Notes: generated from the letters alone by a model not told the origin. DNA of 64,000 nucleotides from an uncultured Dorea sp. (GCA_910578495.1 CAJTRE010000008.1:1-64000); one strand, 5' to 3'. Shown: positions 52,492 through 61,573, counted from the first letter of the stretch. Numbers and translations: made by a program.

Positions 52492-52533
52492 GAAAATCAA
52501 GTGGAAAATAAAGAAAATTTGGAGGAATCATTG

Positions 52534-53055
52534 ATGATCTATACAAACCGCTATACTTCTCCTCTTGGAGACATTATAATTGCAAGCGACGGAGACGCAT
52601 TGACCGGATTATGGTTTCAAGATCAGAAATACTTTGGCGCAACCCTTCCAACGGAATATGAAGAAAAAGAGTTGTCCGTTTTTCAGGAGACAAAACAATG
52701 GCTGGATATTTACTTTGAGGGAAGGAAGCCGGATTTTATCCCTCTGCTCTTTCTTCAGAAAGAGTCTGATATAACGGGAATAACACCTTTTCGAAAAGCT
52801 GTATGGGAAACTCTGCTTTCCATTCCTTATGGAGAAACTATGACTTACGGTGAGATTGCAAAAGAGATTGCCAGACAAAACAAACGCCCAAGCATGTCCG
52901 CCCAGGCAGTGGGCGGAGCTATCGGGCATAATCCTGTTTCTATTATCATCCCCTGCCACCGGGTTGTAGGAACAGACGGAAATCTGACCGGATATGCCGG
53001 GGGAATAGAGCGTAAGAAAGAACTTCTTAACTTAGAAAGTCTTCCATATTTTTAA
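52534..53055 (+). CDS. ogt: methylated-DNA-protein cysteine methyltransferase
   Basis: A 173-residue suicide alkyltransferase that removes methyl groups from O6-methylguanine. The acceptor Cys141 lies in IIIPCHRVVGTDG, preceded by the DNA-binding helix AVGGAIGHNP. GGAGG eight bases before the ATG at 52534 sets the start; a longer in-frame extension covers the promoter. LexA-like boxes at the promoter indicate SOS control, which is unusual since Ada-type control is the textbook case. Its 3' end overlaps the convergent dehydrogenase gene by 29 bp. Confidence 0.94.
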   Translation: MIYTNRYTSPLGDIIIASDGDALTGLWFQDQKYFGATLPTEYEEKELSVFQETKQWLDIYFEGRKPDFIPLLFLQKESDITGITPFRKAVWETLLSIPYGETMTYGEIAKEIARQNKRPSMSAQAVGGAIGHNPVSIIIPCHRVVGTDGNLTGYAGGIERKKELLNLESLPYF

Positions 53056-53926
53056 GCGCTTTCTCGCCTAACAATTCATACGCCTGCGCTGTCATACCGG
53101 AAGAGGCGTTCATGCAGATGACATTATCGTAAGATAACAATTCCTCTGCACTCTCTCCCAATGCCCCCTTTGTGTCACAGCAGAAAATATTTTCAGGATG
53201 TGCGAGCCATTTCTTTAGCGCGTCTGCATCAGCGGCAGGCCCGATGGACGTATTGATCATAATCTTTCCGTTACCTAATGCCTCAAATTCTTTCTCGTTC
53301 AGAAGAATGATATTTTTATTTAAGCAGGTAATGATCACTTCACTATCATTTAGAAGTTTTGTAAGTTCTTTGTAGTGCATTCCTTTTGCTTCTCGTTCCT
53401 CTTTCACGCTTCTTGCATAGTAAGAAATGTCTGCTCCGAGAAAATGAAGGGCATCTGCAATTATTCCACCGGAAGCGCCGATTCCCACCATTCCAATGTT
53501 CATTCCGGTAAGCTCCAGTGATTTCTCTCTCCACATAGGGAAATCATAACCATGGAGAATCCGTACTAACTGGTAGATCACATATTCTACAACACCTTTA
53601 TCACCATAATCACGTACTCCGGTTACAACGATGCCTTTCTTCCTTGCGTAAGCGATATCTACATTGGCGCTTTCCTCAGAATACAGGCTGCAGCACATGC
53701 CGATATACTTCACATTAGGAACTGCTTCTAACACTTCTCTTTCAATCTTTGTAACATAGCTTACCAATACGGCATCTGCATCCCCAATGCGTTGGATAAT
53801 TTCTTGATTATCCTTTGGAAGATCAGGGTAGAAAATAATTTCTTCCCCATATTTATCAAGTTTTTCTCTTACATTTTTTGTTAAGTTTACCGGTTCAACA
53901 GCAACTATTTTTTTGAATTTATTCAT
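53027..53926 (-). CDS. D-2-hydroxyacid dehydrogenase family NAD-binding protein
   Basis: The 299-residue protein follows the D-2-hydroxyacid dehydrogenase plan: an N-terminal catalytic-domain half (DADAVLVSYVTKIEREVLE), the NAD motif MVGIGASGGIIADALHFLG, and the return segment. The catalytic His normally near the C-terminus (HxxG) is not obvious here, so activity is uncertain. It ends tail to tail with ogt, overlapping it. Confidence 0.85.
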   Translation of the reverse strand: MNKFKKIVAVEPVNLTKNVREKLDKYGEEIIFYPDLPKDNQEIIQRIGDADAVLVSYVTKIEREVLEAVPNVKYIGMCCSLYSEESANVDIAYARKKGIVVTGVRDYGDKGVVEYVIYQLVRILHGYDFPMWREKSLELTGMNIGMVGIGASGGIIADALHFLGADISYYARSVKEEREAKGMHYKELTKLLNDSEVIITCLNKNIILLNEKEFEALGNGKIMINTSIGPAADADALKKWLAHPENIFCCDTKGALGESAEELLSYDNVICMNASSGMTAQAYELLGEKALKNMEDFLS

Positions 53927-53956
53927 AACTCATATCCTCTTTTCCTAATAACGTAT

Positions 53957-54259
53957 TCAAAGGTTCTTCCATACTTCTTTTACATCCAAATCCTCGCTTA
54001 TGGTTTCTACGATTTCGTCACTTCCCATATTCAGGACTTCCTCACCCTTATAATCCATGGCTACAAACAGCGAAAACAAAAGCAGACAGAAAAATATCCG
54101 TATTCCGAGAGTGCTGACGATCATCTCATCCTCACCACCGTAAATCCGTTGGTATGCCGCCCCATATCTTGGATGTATCGCCGGAGGCGTATACTTATCG
54201 TTATATAATTCCCGCGTCTGCTCCAAAAGCAGCTTTCTTCGCTTCTCTGATTCATTCAT
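53957..54259 (-). CDS. small single-span membrane protein, unknown
   Basis: Not recognised. The 100-residue protein has a basic/charged N-terminal half (SEKRRKLLLEQTRELYN; PPAIHPRYGAAYQRIYGG), one membrane helix at about 49-66 (LGIRIFFCLLLFSLFVAM) and an acidic tail (about 30 residues) with EIVETISEDLDVKEVW. Topology suggests a type-II-like or tail-anchored protein. GAGGAGG precedes the ATG. It lies at the end of the his operon. Confidence 0.75.
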   Translation of the reverse strand: MNESEKRRKLLLEQTRELYNDKYTPPAIHPRYGAAYQRIYGGEDEMIVSTLGIRIFFCLLLFSLFVAMDYKGEEVLNMGSDEIVETISEDLDVKEVWKNL

Positions 54260-54318
54260 AAACCGGACACCTCCTCTTGTGAGAAGTATATGCCCGGAGT
54301 TTCTACGGTATGCGTTTA

Positions 54319-55602
54319 TTATCGGCTTGCAAGTTCTGTAATGATATCTTCCCAGGATAAACCTTTCACCACCATCAATACCATAATATGATACAGAAGA
54401 TCAGCAATCTCATATTTTGTCTCCTCGATATTTGGGTTTTTCGCAGCAATCACAATTTCTGTCGCTTCTTCTCCTACCTTTTTCAAGATTTTGTCAATCC
54501 CTTTGTCAAAAAGATAGTTAGTATAAGAACCTTCCTTTGGATTTTCCTCGCGGTCGAGAATGGTACTATATACATACTCAAAGATTCGAAGTGGATTGGC
54601 TCCGTCTTGGTCCATTCCTGCAAGCGGCTGATAAAAACAAGTCGGATTTCCAGTGTGACACGCGGCGCCTATCTGATCCACCTTTGCAAGCAGTGTATCA
54701 TAATCACAGTCAATGGTAATGGACTTTACATACTGGAAATGTCCGCTCGTTTCACCTTTTGTCCACAGTTTCTTCCGTCTTCTGCTGTAATAAGTCATCC
54801 TTCCGGTTTTCATCGTTTGATCGAAAGCGTCTTCATTCATGTAAGCAAGCATTAATACTTCATGCGTCTTATAATGCTGTACCACTACTGGAATCAATCC
54901 CTGTTCGTTTAACTTAAACTGAGAGAAATCCATAATACTTTCAAAGGAAGTCATCTTAATGCCTTCCTTGACACACTCTTTTTTAAATGTCATAAAGTCC
55001 ATATCTGACTGGCTGACATATTTTCCGGACAATCCTTTTACCCCCGGGCAATGTAAGATTTTAAAAAGCTCCGGTTTTTCATCCGTATCCGTAAGGACAA
55101 CACATGGAACATCTGTCACATTTACAACAGAATCCAAATCCAGTCTGTGCATGAATATAATTTCGCTGGAATACTCTTCAATTACATGCAGATGTTTAAA
55201 CAGAGCGTCAAAATCATTTAGAGAAACGGCAATTTTTTCTTTTCCAAAACGTTTTGCCGCCTCTTCGATTGCTTTCACACTATTTGCCTTGGAGAAATTA
55301 ATCATGGCCCGCTTCGCTCCTGCATAGAGAATCTTTTTCACATCTTCCAAACGTTTGATATTACCGCCCGCCACCATAGGAATTCGAATGAACCGATTAA
55401 TTTTCCGCATCAGATTGAATGCTTCTTCATGCTCATCATCAGAATCTGAAAGATCAAAAACGAGAAGTTCATCCGCTCCATGGTCACTGTAATATTTTGC
55501 AAGCCCTACTACATCATCATCTAGAACACTCTTGTCATTAAACCATTTTACTGCCTTTCCTCCTGCTATAAAGATACAGGGGATCAATCTCTTATAACTC
55601 AT
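54319..55602 (-). CDS. hisI: HisF-like domain fused to HisI and HisE
   Basis: A 427-residue fusion. Residues about 1-215 are a HisA/HisF-type barrel (RLIPCIFIAGGKAVKWFND, MVAGGNIKRLEDV). HisI (about 225-325) has the metal-binding DCDYDTLLAKVDQIGAACHTGNPTCF, and HisE (about 340-427) has KVGEEATEIVIAAKN. In the HisF-like part the two catalytic aspartates appear lost: the first (CLD in HisF) is CIF here, and the second (AIDAK) is replaced by VSLND. HisI and HisE catalyse steps 3 and 2 of histidine synthesis. Last gene of the his operon. Confidence 0.9.
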   Translation of the reverse strand: MSYKRLIPCIFIAGGKAVKWFNDKSVLDDDVVGLAKYYSDHGADELLVFDLSDSDDEHEEAFNLMRKINRFIRIPMVAGGNIKRLEDVKKILYAGAKRAMINFSKANSVKAIEEAAKRFGKEKIAVSLNDFDALFKHLHVIEEYSSEIIFMHRLDLDSVVNVTDVPCVVLTDTDEKPELFKILHCPGVKGLSGKYVSQSDMDFMTFKKECVKEGIKMTSFESIMDFSQFKLNEQGLIPVVVQHYKTHEVLMLAYMNEDAFDQTMKTGRMTYYSRRRKKLWTKGETSGHFQYVKSITIDCDYDTLLAKVDQIGAACHTGNPTCFYQPLAGMDQDGANPLRIFEYVYSTILDREENPKEGSYTNYLFDKGIDKILKKVGEEATEIVIAAKNPNIEETKYEIADLLYHIMVLMVVKGLSWEDIITELASR

Positions 55603-55617
55603 ATATCTAAACTCCTT

Positions 55618-56205
55618 TTACAGACTACCCTTTGTTGTCCACGCTTCCTTTATTCTTGGTTCTTCCATCGTTGCCATATCAAGAGCCTTTCCAAAACTCT
55701 TAAATAGCGCCTCCGCCATATGATGATTATTCTCTCCGTCCATAATTTTGAGATGAATATTCATACCTGCGCTATAAGATACCGCATAGAAAAACTCTTT
55801 AATCATCTCTGTATCCATCGTTCCAAGTTTCTCTGCTGAAAATACTGCATCGAACTTCATATACGGCCTCCCGGACAAATCCACTGCACACAGTGCCAAT
55901 GTCTCGTCCATCGGAAGAATCATATGTCCATAGCGTTTGATTCCGGCTTTCTCTCCAAGCGCCTCCTTAATGGCATTTCCCAGTACAATACCGGTATCTT
56001 CTATGGTATGATGACAGTCCACCTCCAAGTCTCCTGCCACACATACGGCCAGATCAAATAATCCATGTCTCGCAAACCCATCCAGCATATGATCGAAAAA
56101 CCCGATTCCTGTGTGGATTTGATTCTTACCGGAGCCATCTAAGTTCAGTGTTATGGAAATATTCGTTTCTTTCGTTTTTCTCTCGCATGTAACAATCCTG
56201 TTCAT
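55618..56205 (-). CDS. hisB: imidazoleglycerol-phosphate dehydratase
   Basis: The 195-residue monofunctional HisB carries two metal-binding HHxxE-type motifs: VDCHHTIEDTG and NNHHMAEALFKSF, and GIGFFDHMLDGFARHG. It converts imidazoleglycerol phosphate to imidazoleacetol phosphate. It lies between hisD and the hisIE fusion with short spacing. Confidence 0.97.
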   Translation of the reverse strand: MNRIVTCERKTKETNISITLNLDGSGKNQIHTGIGFFDHMLDGFARHGLFDLAVCVAGDLEVDCHHTIEDTGIVLGNAIKEALGEKAGIKRYGHMILPMDETLALCAVDLSGRPYMKFDAVFSAEKLGTMDTEMIKEFFYAVSYSAGMNIHLKIMDGENNHHMAEALFKSFGKALDMATMEEPRIKEAWTTKGSL

Positions 56206-56217
56206 AATCGCTTCCTC

Positions 56218-57528
56218 CTACTCGTTCTGCTCTTTCCTATTCTCAAACCGCACCATGATTGAATTGGCGTGAGCCGTCAGATGTTCCGCTTCGGCAAACG
56301 CCTCGATATCTTCATGGATTTCCTCAAGGGCTTCTCTGGAATAAGCAATAATGCTGGATTTTTTAATGAAATCATCTACCGAAAGAGGAGAGAAAAATTT
56401 TGCTGTTCCATTCGTGGGAAGTACATGGTTCGGTCCTGCGAAATAATCTCCCAACGGTTCGCTGGAATATTCCCCGATAAAAATCGCTCCTGCATTTCGT
56501 ATCTTCGTCATCACATCATAAGGATTTTTGGTTTGAATCTCCAAATGTTCAGAGGCGATTTCATTGGCAATGTCAATCACGTCTTCCAGCGTATCTGCCA
56601 CCAGAATGTAACCGTAATTCTCCAGCGACTTTTGGATGATCTCTCCTCTGGATAGCTGTTGGGTAAATGCCGCCACCTCTTCGGAAACTTTCTGTGCCAG
56701 ATCCTCACTTGTAGTCACTAAGATGGCGGAGGCCAGTTCGTCGTGCTCTGCCTGAGATAGTAAGTCTGCCGCTACATACCTCGGACTTGCGGTTTCATCT
56801 GCAATCACAAGGATTTCACTTGGCCCTGCAATTGCGTCGATACTCACATGTCCGTATACTGCCTTTTTTGCCAGAGCTACATAGATATTCCCCGGTCCTA
56901 CAATTTTATCCACTTTTGGAATGCTCTCTGTTCCATAGGCTAGAGCCGCTACCGCCTGTGCGCCTCCCACTTTATAGATTACGTCTGCACCTGCTTCTTT
57001 TGCCGCTACCAGTGTAGTAGGCGTTACCTTTCCGTCCGCTCCCGGTGGAGTCACCATAAAAATTTCCTCTACGCCGGCCGCCTTTGCCGGAGCAATATTC
57101 ATAAGAACGGAGGATGGATATGCCGCTTTTCCACCCGGCACATAGACACCTACACGCTGCAATGCCGTTACTTTCTGTCCCAGTATCGTTCCGTCCGGGC
57201 GGCTGTCAAACCAGCTATTTACTTTCTGTTTCTCATGGTAAGTCCGGATATTATGTAATGCCTTGCGGATAATCTCAAGGAGAGACTCATCCACTTGCTC
57301 GTATGCTTCCTTTATCTCATCCTCGGTCACCCGGATGTTGGCGGCGCTGATATCCGCGCCGTCAAATGATTTTGTATAGGCGAATAATGCCGAATCTTTT
57401 TCTGTTTTCACCTTTTCCAGAATCGTCGCCACTCGCTCCTCGTATTCTCCATAATGATTGGGACTTCTCTTTAGAAGATCGTTTAATACATTCTTTTTTG
57501 TAGTCTTATCCAAATGCCAAATTCTCAT
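56218..57528 (-). CDS. hisD: histidinol dehydrogenase
   Basis: The 436-residue zinc enzyme oxidises histidinol to histidine. Conserved segments are KVDKIVGPGNIYVALAKKAVYG, DAIAGPSEILVIADE, LSQAEHDELASAIL (zinc ligands His and Asp) and FAGPNHVLPTNGTAKF. AGGAGA precedes the ATG. It is in the hisZ-hisG-hisD-hisB-hisIE operon. Confidence 0.98.
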   Translation of the reverse strand: MRIWHLDKTTKKNVLNDLLKRSPNHYGEYEERVATILEKVKTEKDSALFAYTKSFDGADISAANIRVTEDEIKEAYEQVDESLLEIIRKALHNIRTYHEKQKVNSWFDSRPDGTILGQKVTALQRVGVYVPGGKAAYPSSVLMNIAPAKAAGVEEIFMVTPPGADGKVTPTTLVAAKEAGADVIYKVGGAQAVAALAYGTESIPKVDKIVGPGNIYVALAKKAVYGHVSIDAIAGPSEILVIADETASPRYVAADLLSQAEHDELASAILVTTSEDLAQKVSEEVAAFTQQLSRGEIIQKSLENYGYILVADTLEDVIDIANEIASEHLEIQTKNPYDVMTKIRNAGAIFIGEYSSEPLGDYFAGPNHVLPTNGTAKFFSPLSVDDFIKKSSIIAYSREALEEIHEDIEAFAEAEHLTAHANSIMVRFENRKEQNE

Positions 57529-57538
57529 AACTTTTCTC

Positions 57539-58174
57539 CTATAACTGTGTGCGAAGTTTCATCAGCAAATCTTTGATGCGCTCCTGTTCCATACGCATAC
57601 TTACCGGATTCACAATCATTCTGGCAGAAAGCGGGCATACTTCTTCCAGTACTTCCAGTCCGTTTTCCCTTAACGTAGAACCGGTTTCTACAATATCTAC
57701 GATTACCTCCGAAAGTCCTACAATCGGCGCCAGTTCAATAGATCCGTTCAATTTAATGATTTCCACCGTCTGATGTTTCATATTATAAAAATAATCTTTG
57801 GCAATGTTCGGATACTTGGTTGCCACCCGGATCAGCTCATGGTGTCTAAGAAGCGGTGTTGCAGACGGATCTCCACAGACGCACATCCTGCATTTCCCAT
57901 AACCCAGATCCAGAACCTCGTGAACCTTGCGCCCTTCTTCCAATATAGTGTCTTTTCCTGCTACGCCGATGTCCGCCGCACCGTACTCTACATAAGTAGG
58001 AACATCCGGTCCTTTGGCTAGAAAAAATTTCAGTTTTAATTCTTCATTGACAAAGATCAGTTTCCTGGATTCCTTATCTTTCATTTCCTCACAGGTGATT
58101 CCGATTTTTTCAAAAAGTTCTAATGTCTGTTTCGCTAAACGCCCTTTTCCAAGAGCAAATGTCAGATACCTCAT
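57539..58174 (-). CDS. hisG: ATP phosphoribosyltransferase, short form
   Basis: The 211-residue short-form HisG catalyses the first committed step of histidine synthesis. It lacks the C-terminal ACT-like regulatory domain, so it needs HisZ. Motifs: FALGKGRLAKQTLE, AADIGVAGKDTI, and VDIVETGSTLRENGL for PRPP binding. Its partner hisZ is the gene upstream. Confidence 0.97.
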   Translation of the reverse strand: MRYLTFALGKGRLAKQTLELFEKIGITCEEMKDKESRKLIFVNEELKLKFFLAKGPDVPTYVEYGAADIGVAGKDTILEEGRKVHEVLDLGYGKCRMCVCGDPSATPLLRHHELIRVATKYPNIAKDYFYNMKHQTVEIIKLNGSIELAPIVGLSEVIVDIVETGSTLRENGLEVLEEVCPLSARMIVNPVSMRMEQERIKDLLMKLRTQL

Positions 58175-58202
58175 AACATACGGACTCCAATCTATTTATA
58201 AT

Positions 58203-59450
58203 CTATGATTCTTCTTTGACAATCTTATGTTCGCCGGTTACCAAATTAATCATGGCAATCTCTCCGGAACTCTTTATATAAATCAGATTGCCTGCGTAAT
58301 ACTCTTTGCCGTATTCTACATATTCCTCCAGAAGCCGTTTATCGGCTTTCTTGATCAGTTCTACGTTTTTCGACTTTCGCCGAAAATCCATCGCCAGACT
58401 TACCGCTGCTTTTGTCTTGTTTTTATCGTAAAGAATGATCGTATTCTTTCGCGTATACACAATGCGTAGCTTTTGACGAATCATAGCGTTCATAAGCTCG
58501 TCTACCACGATGACAAATCCAATGGACGGAGATTTTTTTCCAAATTTTTCAAGAAGATGATCGTACCTTCCGCCTTTCACAATCGCATCTCCACTTCCAT
58601 ATGTGTATCCGCGGAAGATAATTCCCGTATAATATCCGTAAGTTCCTGTCATGCTAAGATCAAACGTCACATACTTCTCCATTCCATAGATACGCAGAAT
58701 ATCATAAATACGTTCCAAGCGCTTCACCGCCATGATTCCCTCTGAATTAGGCGCCAAAGCTTTCGCCCGCGTTAGACTTTCTGCACCGCCTGTCAATTCA
58801 CTTAACGACACAAATGCTTCTCTTGCGCTTCGATTAACACTGATGCTGTCCAGATATTCTTCCACCCCAAAGTAATTTCGGTTATTAATCAGTTCAATGA
58901 CTCTGTCTTTAGCTTCCTCGTCAAGATTTGCATCATCAATCAGACTTTGGAAAAACTCCATATTTCCAACATTGATTTGAAATTCCTTTACTCCGATAGT
59001 AAGCAAAGATTCAATCACCATGGCAAGCATTTCAGCGTCTGCCTCTACAGAATCATCTCCGATAAGCTCTGCTCCCATCTGAGTTACTTCCCGCAGACGT
59101 CCCTGATAACTGGAATGATTGACAAATGTATTTCCGGTGTAACATAGACGGACAGGAAGTGTTTCTTCACCGAATAATGTCGCTGCCGCACGTGCTACAG
59201 AAGGCGTAATATCCGGTCTCAATACCAGAGTATTTCCCTCTTTATCGAAGAATTTATACAGATCTTTTGACGGAATCGTTCCGATTTCTTTGCGGAATAC
59301 GTCAAAATATTCAAACATCGGCGTCTGTATATCGTGATAACCATAGAGGTGGAACGTCTTTTTTAACCTGCCTTCCAACGCCAGCTTCTTTCCACACTCC
59401 ACATTATATATGTCTCTGACTCCTTCCGGAGTATGCAGCAATTTCTTCAT
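58203..59450 (-). CDS. hisZ: ATP phosphoribosyltransferase regulatory subunit HisZ
   Basis: HisZ is a histidyl-tRNA-synthetase-like regulatory subunit that activates short HisG and confers histidine feedback inhibition. The 415-residue protein has class II motifs (TPEGVRDIYN; VLRPDITPSVARAAAT; RYDHLLEKFG) but lacks an anticodon-binding domain of normal HisRS. AGGAGG just before the ATG at 59450 selects the shorter start. It follows recU by 18 bp. Confidence 0.95.
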   Translation of the reverse strand: MKKLLHTPEGVRDIYNVECGKKLALEGRLKKTFHLYGYHDIQTPMFEYFDVFRKEIGTIPSKDLYKFFDKEGNTLVLRPDITPSVARAAATLFGEETLPVRLCYTGNTFVNHSSYQGRLREVTQMGAELIGDDSVEADAEMLAMVIESLLTIGVKEFQINVGNMEFFQSLIDDANLDEEAKDRVIELINNRNYFGVEEYLDSISVNRSAREAFVSLSELTGGAESLTRAKALAPNSEGIMAVKRLERIYDILRIYGMEKYVTFDLSMTGTYGYYTGIIFRGYTYGSGDAIVKGGRYDHLLEKFGKKSPSIGFVIVVDELMNAMIRQKLRIVYTRKNTIILYDKNKTKAAVSLAMDFRRKSKNVELIKKADKRLLEEYVEYGKEYYAGNLIYIKSSGEIAMINLVTGEHKIVKEES

Positions 59451-59468
59451 AAATCCTCCTGTCATACG

Positions 59469-60017
59469 TTACTTATTGTCAAGATTTTCCCGGCGCTCCA
59501 GATCCAGATTCATACCGTCCAGATAAGGAACCATGCAGCCGCCTTTTAATTCCAAAAAAAACGAAGCGTCTAATTCGTCAAAACGAAAACTTTTCCTTCC
59601 GCCGCTTTCCGCCCGCTTCCAGAATGCAAGCATTTCCTCATAGCGCATATAATACAGAATATTTTTAGCAGAATAATAAATCAACAGAAACGCAATTCCT
59701 CCCTGCTTCTCAAAATCCCCCATAAACGCCACCTGATGTTTGTGGATATTCTGCAATGGAAATGTTTCCGCCACGCACTCTTTGGCATCAAAACAGACCG
59801 GTATTCCTTGTACTGCCCCGATATAATCCACCGTACTTCGCTGTTCAAAATATGCCAGTGTAATATGCCGGTGCTCTTTATCTATTCTTACCGGAGTGAT
59901 GGGCGTTGGTATCTTCTGAATCAAGGCAAGCCCTTTTTCCTGATAACGCTCGTTGGTCCGGTTGATCATATCTTCGAATGTAGAACCTCTAAGGCCTCTT
60001 GAGTTCCATGTTCCCAT
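59469..60017 (-). CDS. recU: Holliday junction resolvase RecU
   Basis: The 182-residue protein matches RecU: NSRGLRGSTFEDMINRTNERYQ at the N-terminus, then the catalytic STVDYIGAVQGIPVCFDAKEC and FLLIYYSAKNILYYM. RecU resolves Holliday junctions in Gram-positives. It overlaps the end of the preceding rluA-type gene by 52 bases, and the his operon starts 18 bp after it. Confidence 0.95.
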   Translation of the reverse strand: MGTWNSRGLRGSTFEDMINRTNERYQEKGLALIQKIPTPITPVRIDKEHRHITLAYFEQRSTVDYIGAVQGIPVCFDAKECVAETFPLQNIHKHQVAFMGDFEKQGGIAFLLIYYSAKNILYYMRYEEMLAFWKRAESGGRKSFRFDELDASFFLELKGGCMVPYLDGMNLDLERRENLDNK

Positions 60018-60973
60018 GTTGTCTCCTTTATGATTCTGTAAAATGTTTCCGGAAGCGGTGCACGTATATTCCGTTTCGACAGTGCCTCAAAAGGCGGTTC
60101 CATCTCCGGGAACAAAAGCTCATAAGAATGAAGCATCTGGTATTTCAAAGAACTTTTTCTTTCGTCCCCTCCGTATTTCATATCTCCGAAAAGCGGATGA
60201 CCAATAGACGCAAGATGTGCCCGTATCTGATGTGTTCTTCCGGTAATCAGATGTACTTTTAACAAAGAAACGGTTTCACTGTATGCGATAGGGACGTATT
60301 CTGTCTCAATAGGCAGATTGTCTTTCGACTTTTGCCTCGGTGTTATGGTCACTTTGTTTGTCTTTTCGTTTTTTGTCAAATATCCGCTGATATGCTGCGG
60401 TTTGCTTACCTTTCCATGAACCAGACAAAGATAATATTTTCTTACGGTTCTATTTTTGAAAAGCTCTCCTAATTTCTGAAGTCCCGCAAGGCTTTTCCCC
60501 GCTGTAATGATTCCACTGGTATTACGGTCCAAACGATTACAGACAGACGGCTTAAACGTGGCAAGACCTTCCGGCGTAACGGCGCCCTCTCGCAGCAAGT
60601 AGTCAATCACATATTCTACCACTGATACGTCCCCTGGCTTTGCCTTCTGAGACAACATTCCTACCGGTTTATTGACGATAAGTACATTCTCGTCCTCATA
60701 GATAATATCAAGTTTCACATGCGGAAGCGTTTTATAAACATCAGAGAATGATTTCCCTGAAAATTTCTCTATCGTTTCATCGGCAAGAAATAGTTTCACA
60801 CTGTCTCCCGGCTGCAGTTTTTCGCTTCCCGTTGCCTTTTTGCCGTTTAATATAATATTTTTTTTGCGAAGCATTTTATAGATAAAACTAACGGATGCAT
60901 CGGACAGATATTTTTTCAGAAACTTATCAAACCTCTGCCCTGCTTCATTGTTTTTTATTTCAATCTCTCTCAT
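59966..60973 (-). CDS. RluA-family pseudouridine synthase
   Basis: A 335-residue pseudouridine synthase with an S4 domain (about 12-60) and the catalytic motif SVCNRLDRNTSGIITAGKSLAG (Asp nucleophile), then LITGRTHQIRAHLASIGHPLFGD. A C-terminal tail of about 50 residues overlaps recU. It is a second RluA-type enzyme besides the one at 24502; the target uridine is unknown. AAAAGG precedes the ATG. Confidence 0.93.
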   Translation of the reverse strand: MREIEIKNNEAGQRFDKFLKKYLSDASVSFIYKMLRKKNIILNGKKATGSEKLQPGDSVKLFLADETIEKFSGKSFSDVYKTLPHVKLDIIYEDENVLIVNKPVGMLSQKAKPGDVSVVEYVIDYLLREGAVTPEGLATFKPSVCNRLDRNTSGIITAGKSLAGLQKLGELFKNRTVRKYYLCLVHGKVSKPQHISGYLTKNEKTNKVTITPRQKSKDNLPIETEYVPIAYSETVSLLKVHLITGRTHQIRAHLASIGHPLFGDMKYGGDERKSSLKYQMLHSYELLFPEMEPPFEALSKRNIRAPLPETFYRIIKETTWEHGTQEALEVLHSKI

Positions 60974-60979
60974 AACCTT

Positions 60980-61555
60980 TTACATAGCTGTTGCTAGAAT
61001 CAACTGTCTGATCTTCTGTTCCTTTTTTCCTGTGTCTGGATTCTCAACGGTGGCAATGTTATTCATTCCCTCCGCCCGAGATAGAAATGCAGTATAATCG
61101 TGGAAAATCTTTACAGTCACTTTCTCTATCTGATTTTTCTCAAGCATATCTTTAATATAGCGCGCTGTTTCCGCTTCATCTGTTTTCGGATTCGATGTAT
61201 AGCCGCACACCGTATGTCCGGATATCACAACAGCGTCAATATGCATCACTTTATCGTTTCCTGTAAGCACCAAATCATAAGCTTTCGTAAGAAGTCTGGT
61301 CTTTTGTTCAACATCATAATATCTTATCGCCTCAATACTCTGATACGGCGCCATCGTAATATATTCTACCAGCATTTTCGCCGCAGGCAGACATCCTACA
61401 ACGGCAAACACTGTCATCAGATTGAGCCTCGAGCCTGTGCGTAAATATCCAATCAGAACCAGTGCGGCGACAACTCCAAATTCTACAACACTAAAGATTA
61501 GATAATTTTTCTTCTTTGCCTTGATATAATAAGGCTGTCCTTTTTCTATCATCAT
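60980..61555 (-). CDS. two-span membrane protein, unknown
   Basis: Not recognised. The 191-residue protein has two membrane helices (about 18-37, YLIFSVVEFGVVAALVLIGY; and 46-64) and a cytosolic part of about 120 residues with alternating beta strands (DKVMHIDAVVISGHTVCGYTSNP, VTVKIFHDYTAFLSRAEGM). It is flanked by rluA and ygiQ and probably co-transcribed with both. GGAGCC is a weak ribosome site. Confidence 0.75.
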   Translation of the reverse strand: MMIEKGQPYYIKAKKKNYLIFSVVEFGVVAALVLIGYLRTGSRLNLMTVFAVVGCLPAAKMLVEYITMAPYQSIEAIRYYDVEQKTRLLTKAYDLVLTGNDKVMHIDAVVISGHTVCGYTSNPKTDEAETARYIKDMLEKNQIEKVTVKIFHDYTAFLSRAEGMNNIATVENPDTGKKEQKIRQLILATAM

Positions 61556-61573
61556 GGTTAGCCGTGGCTCCTT

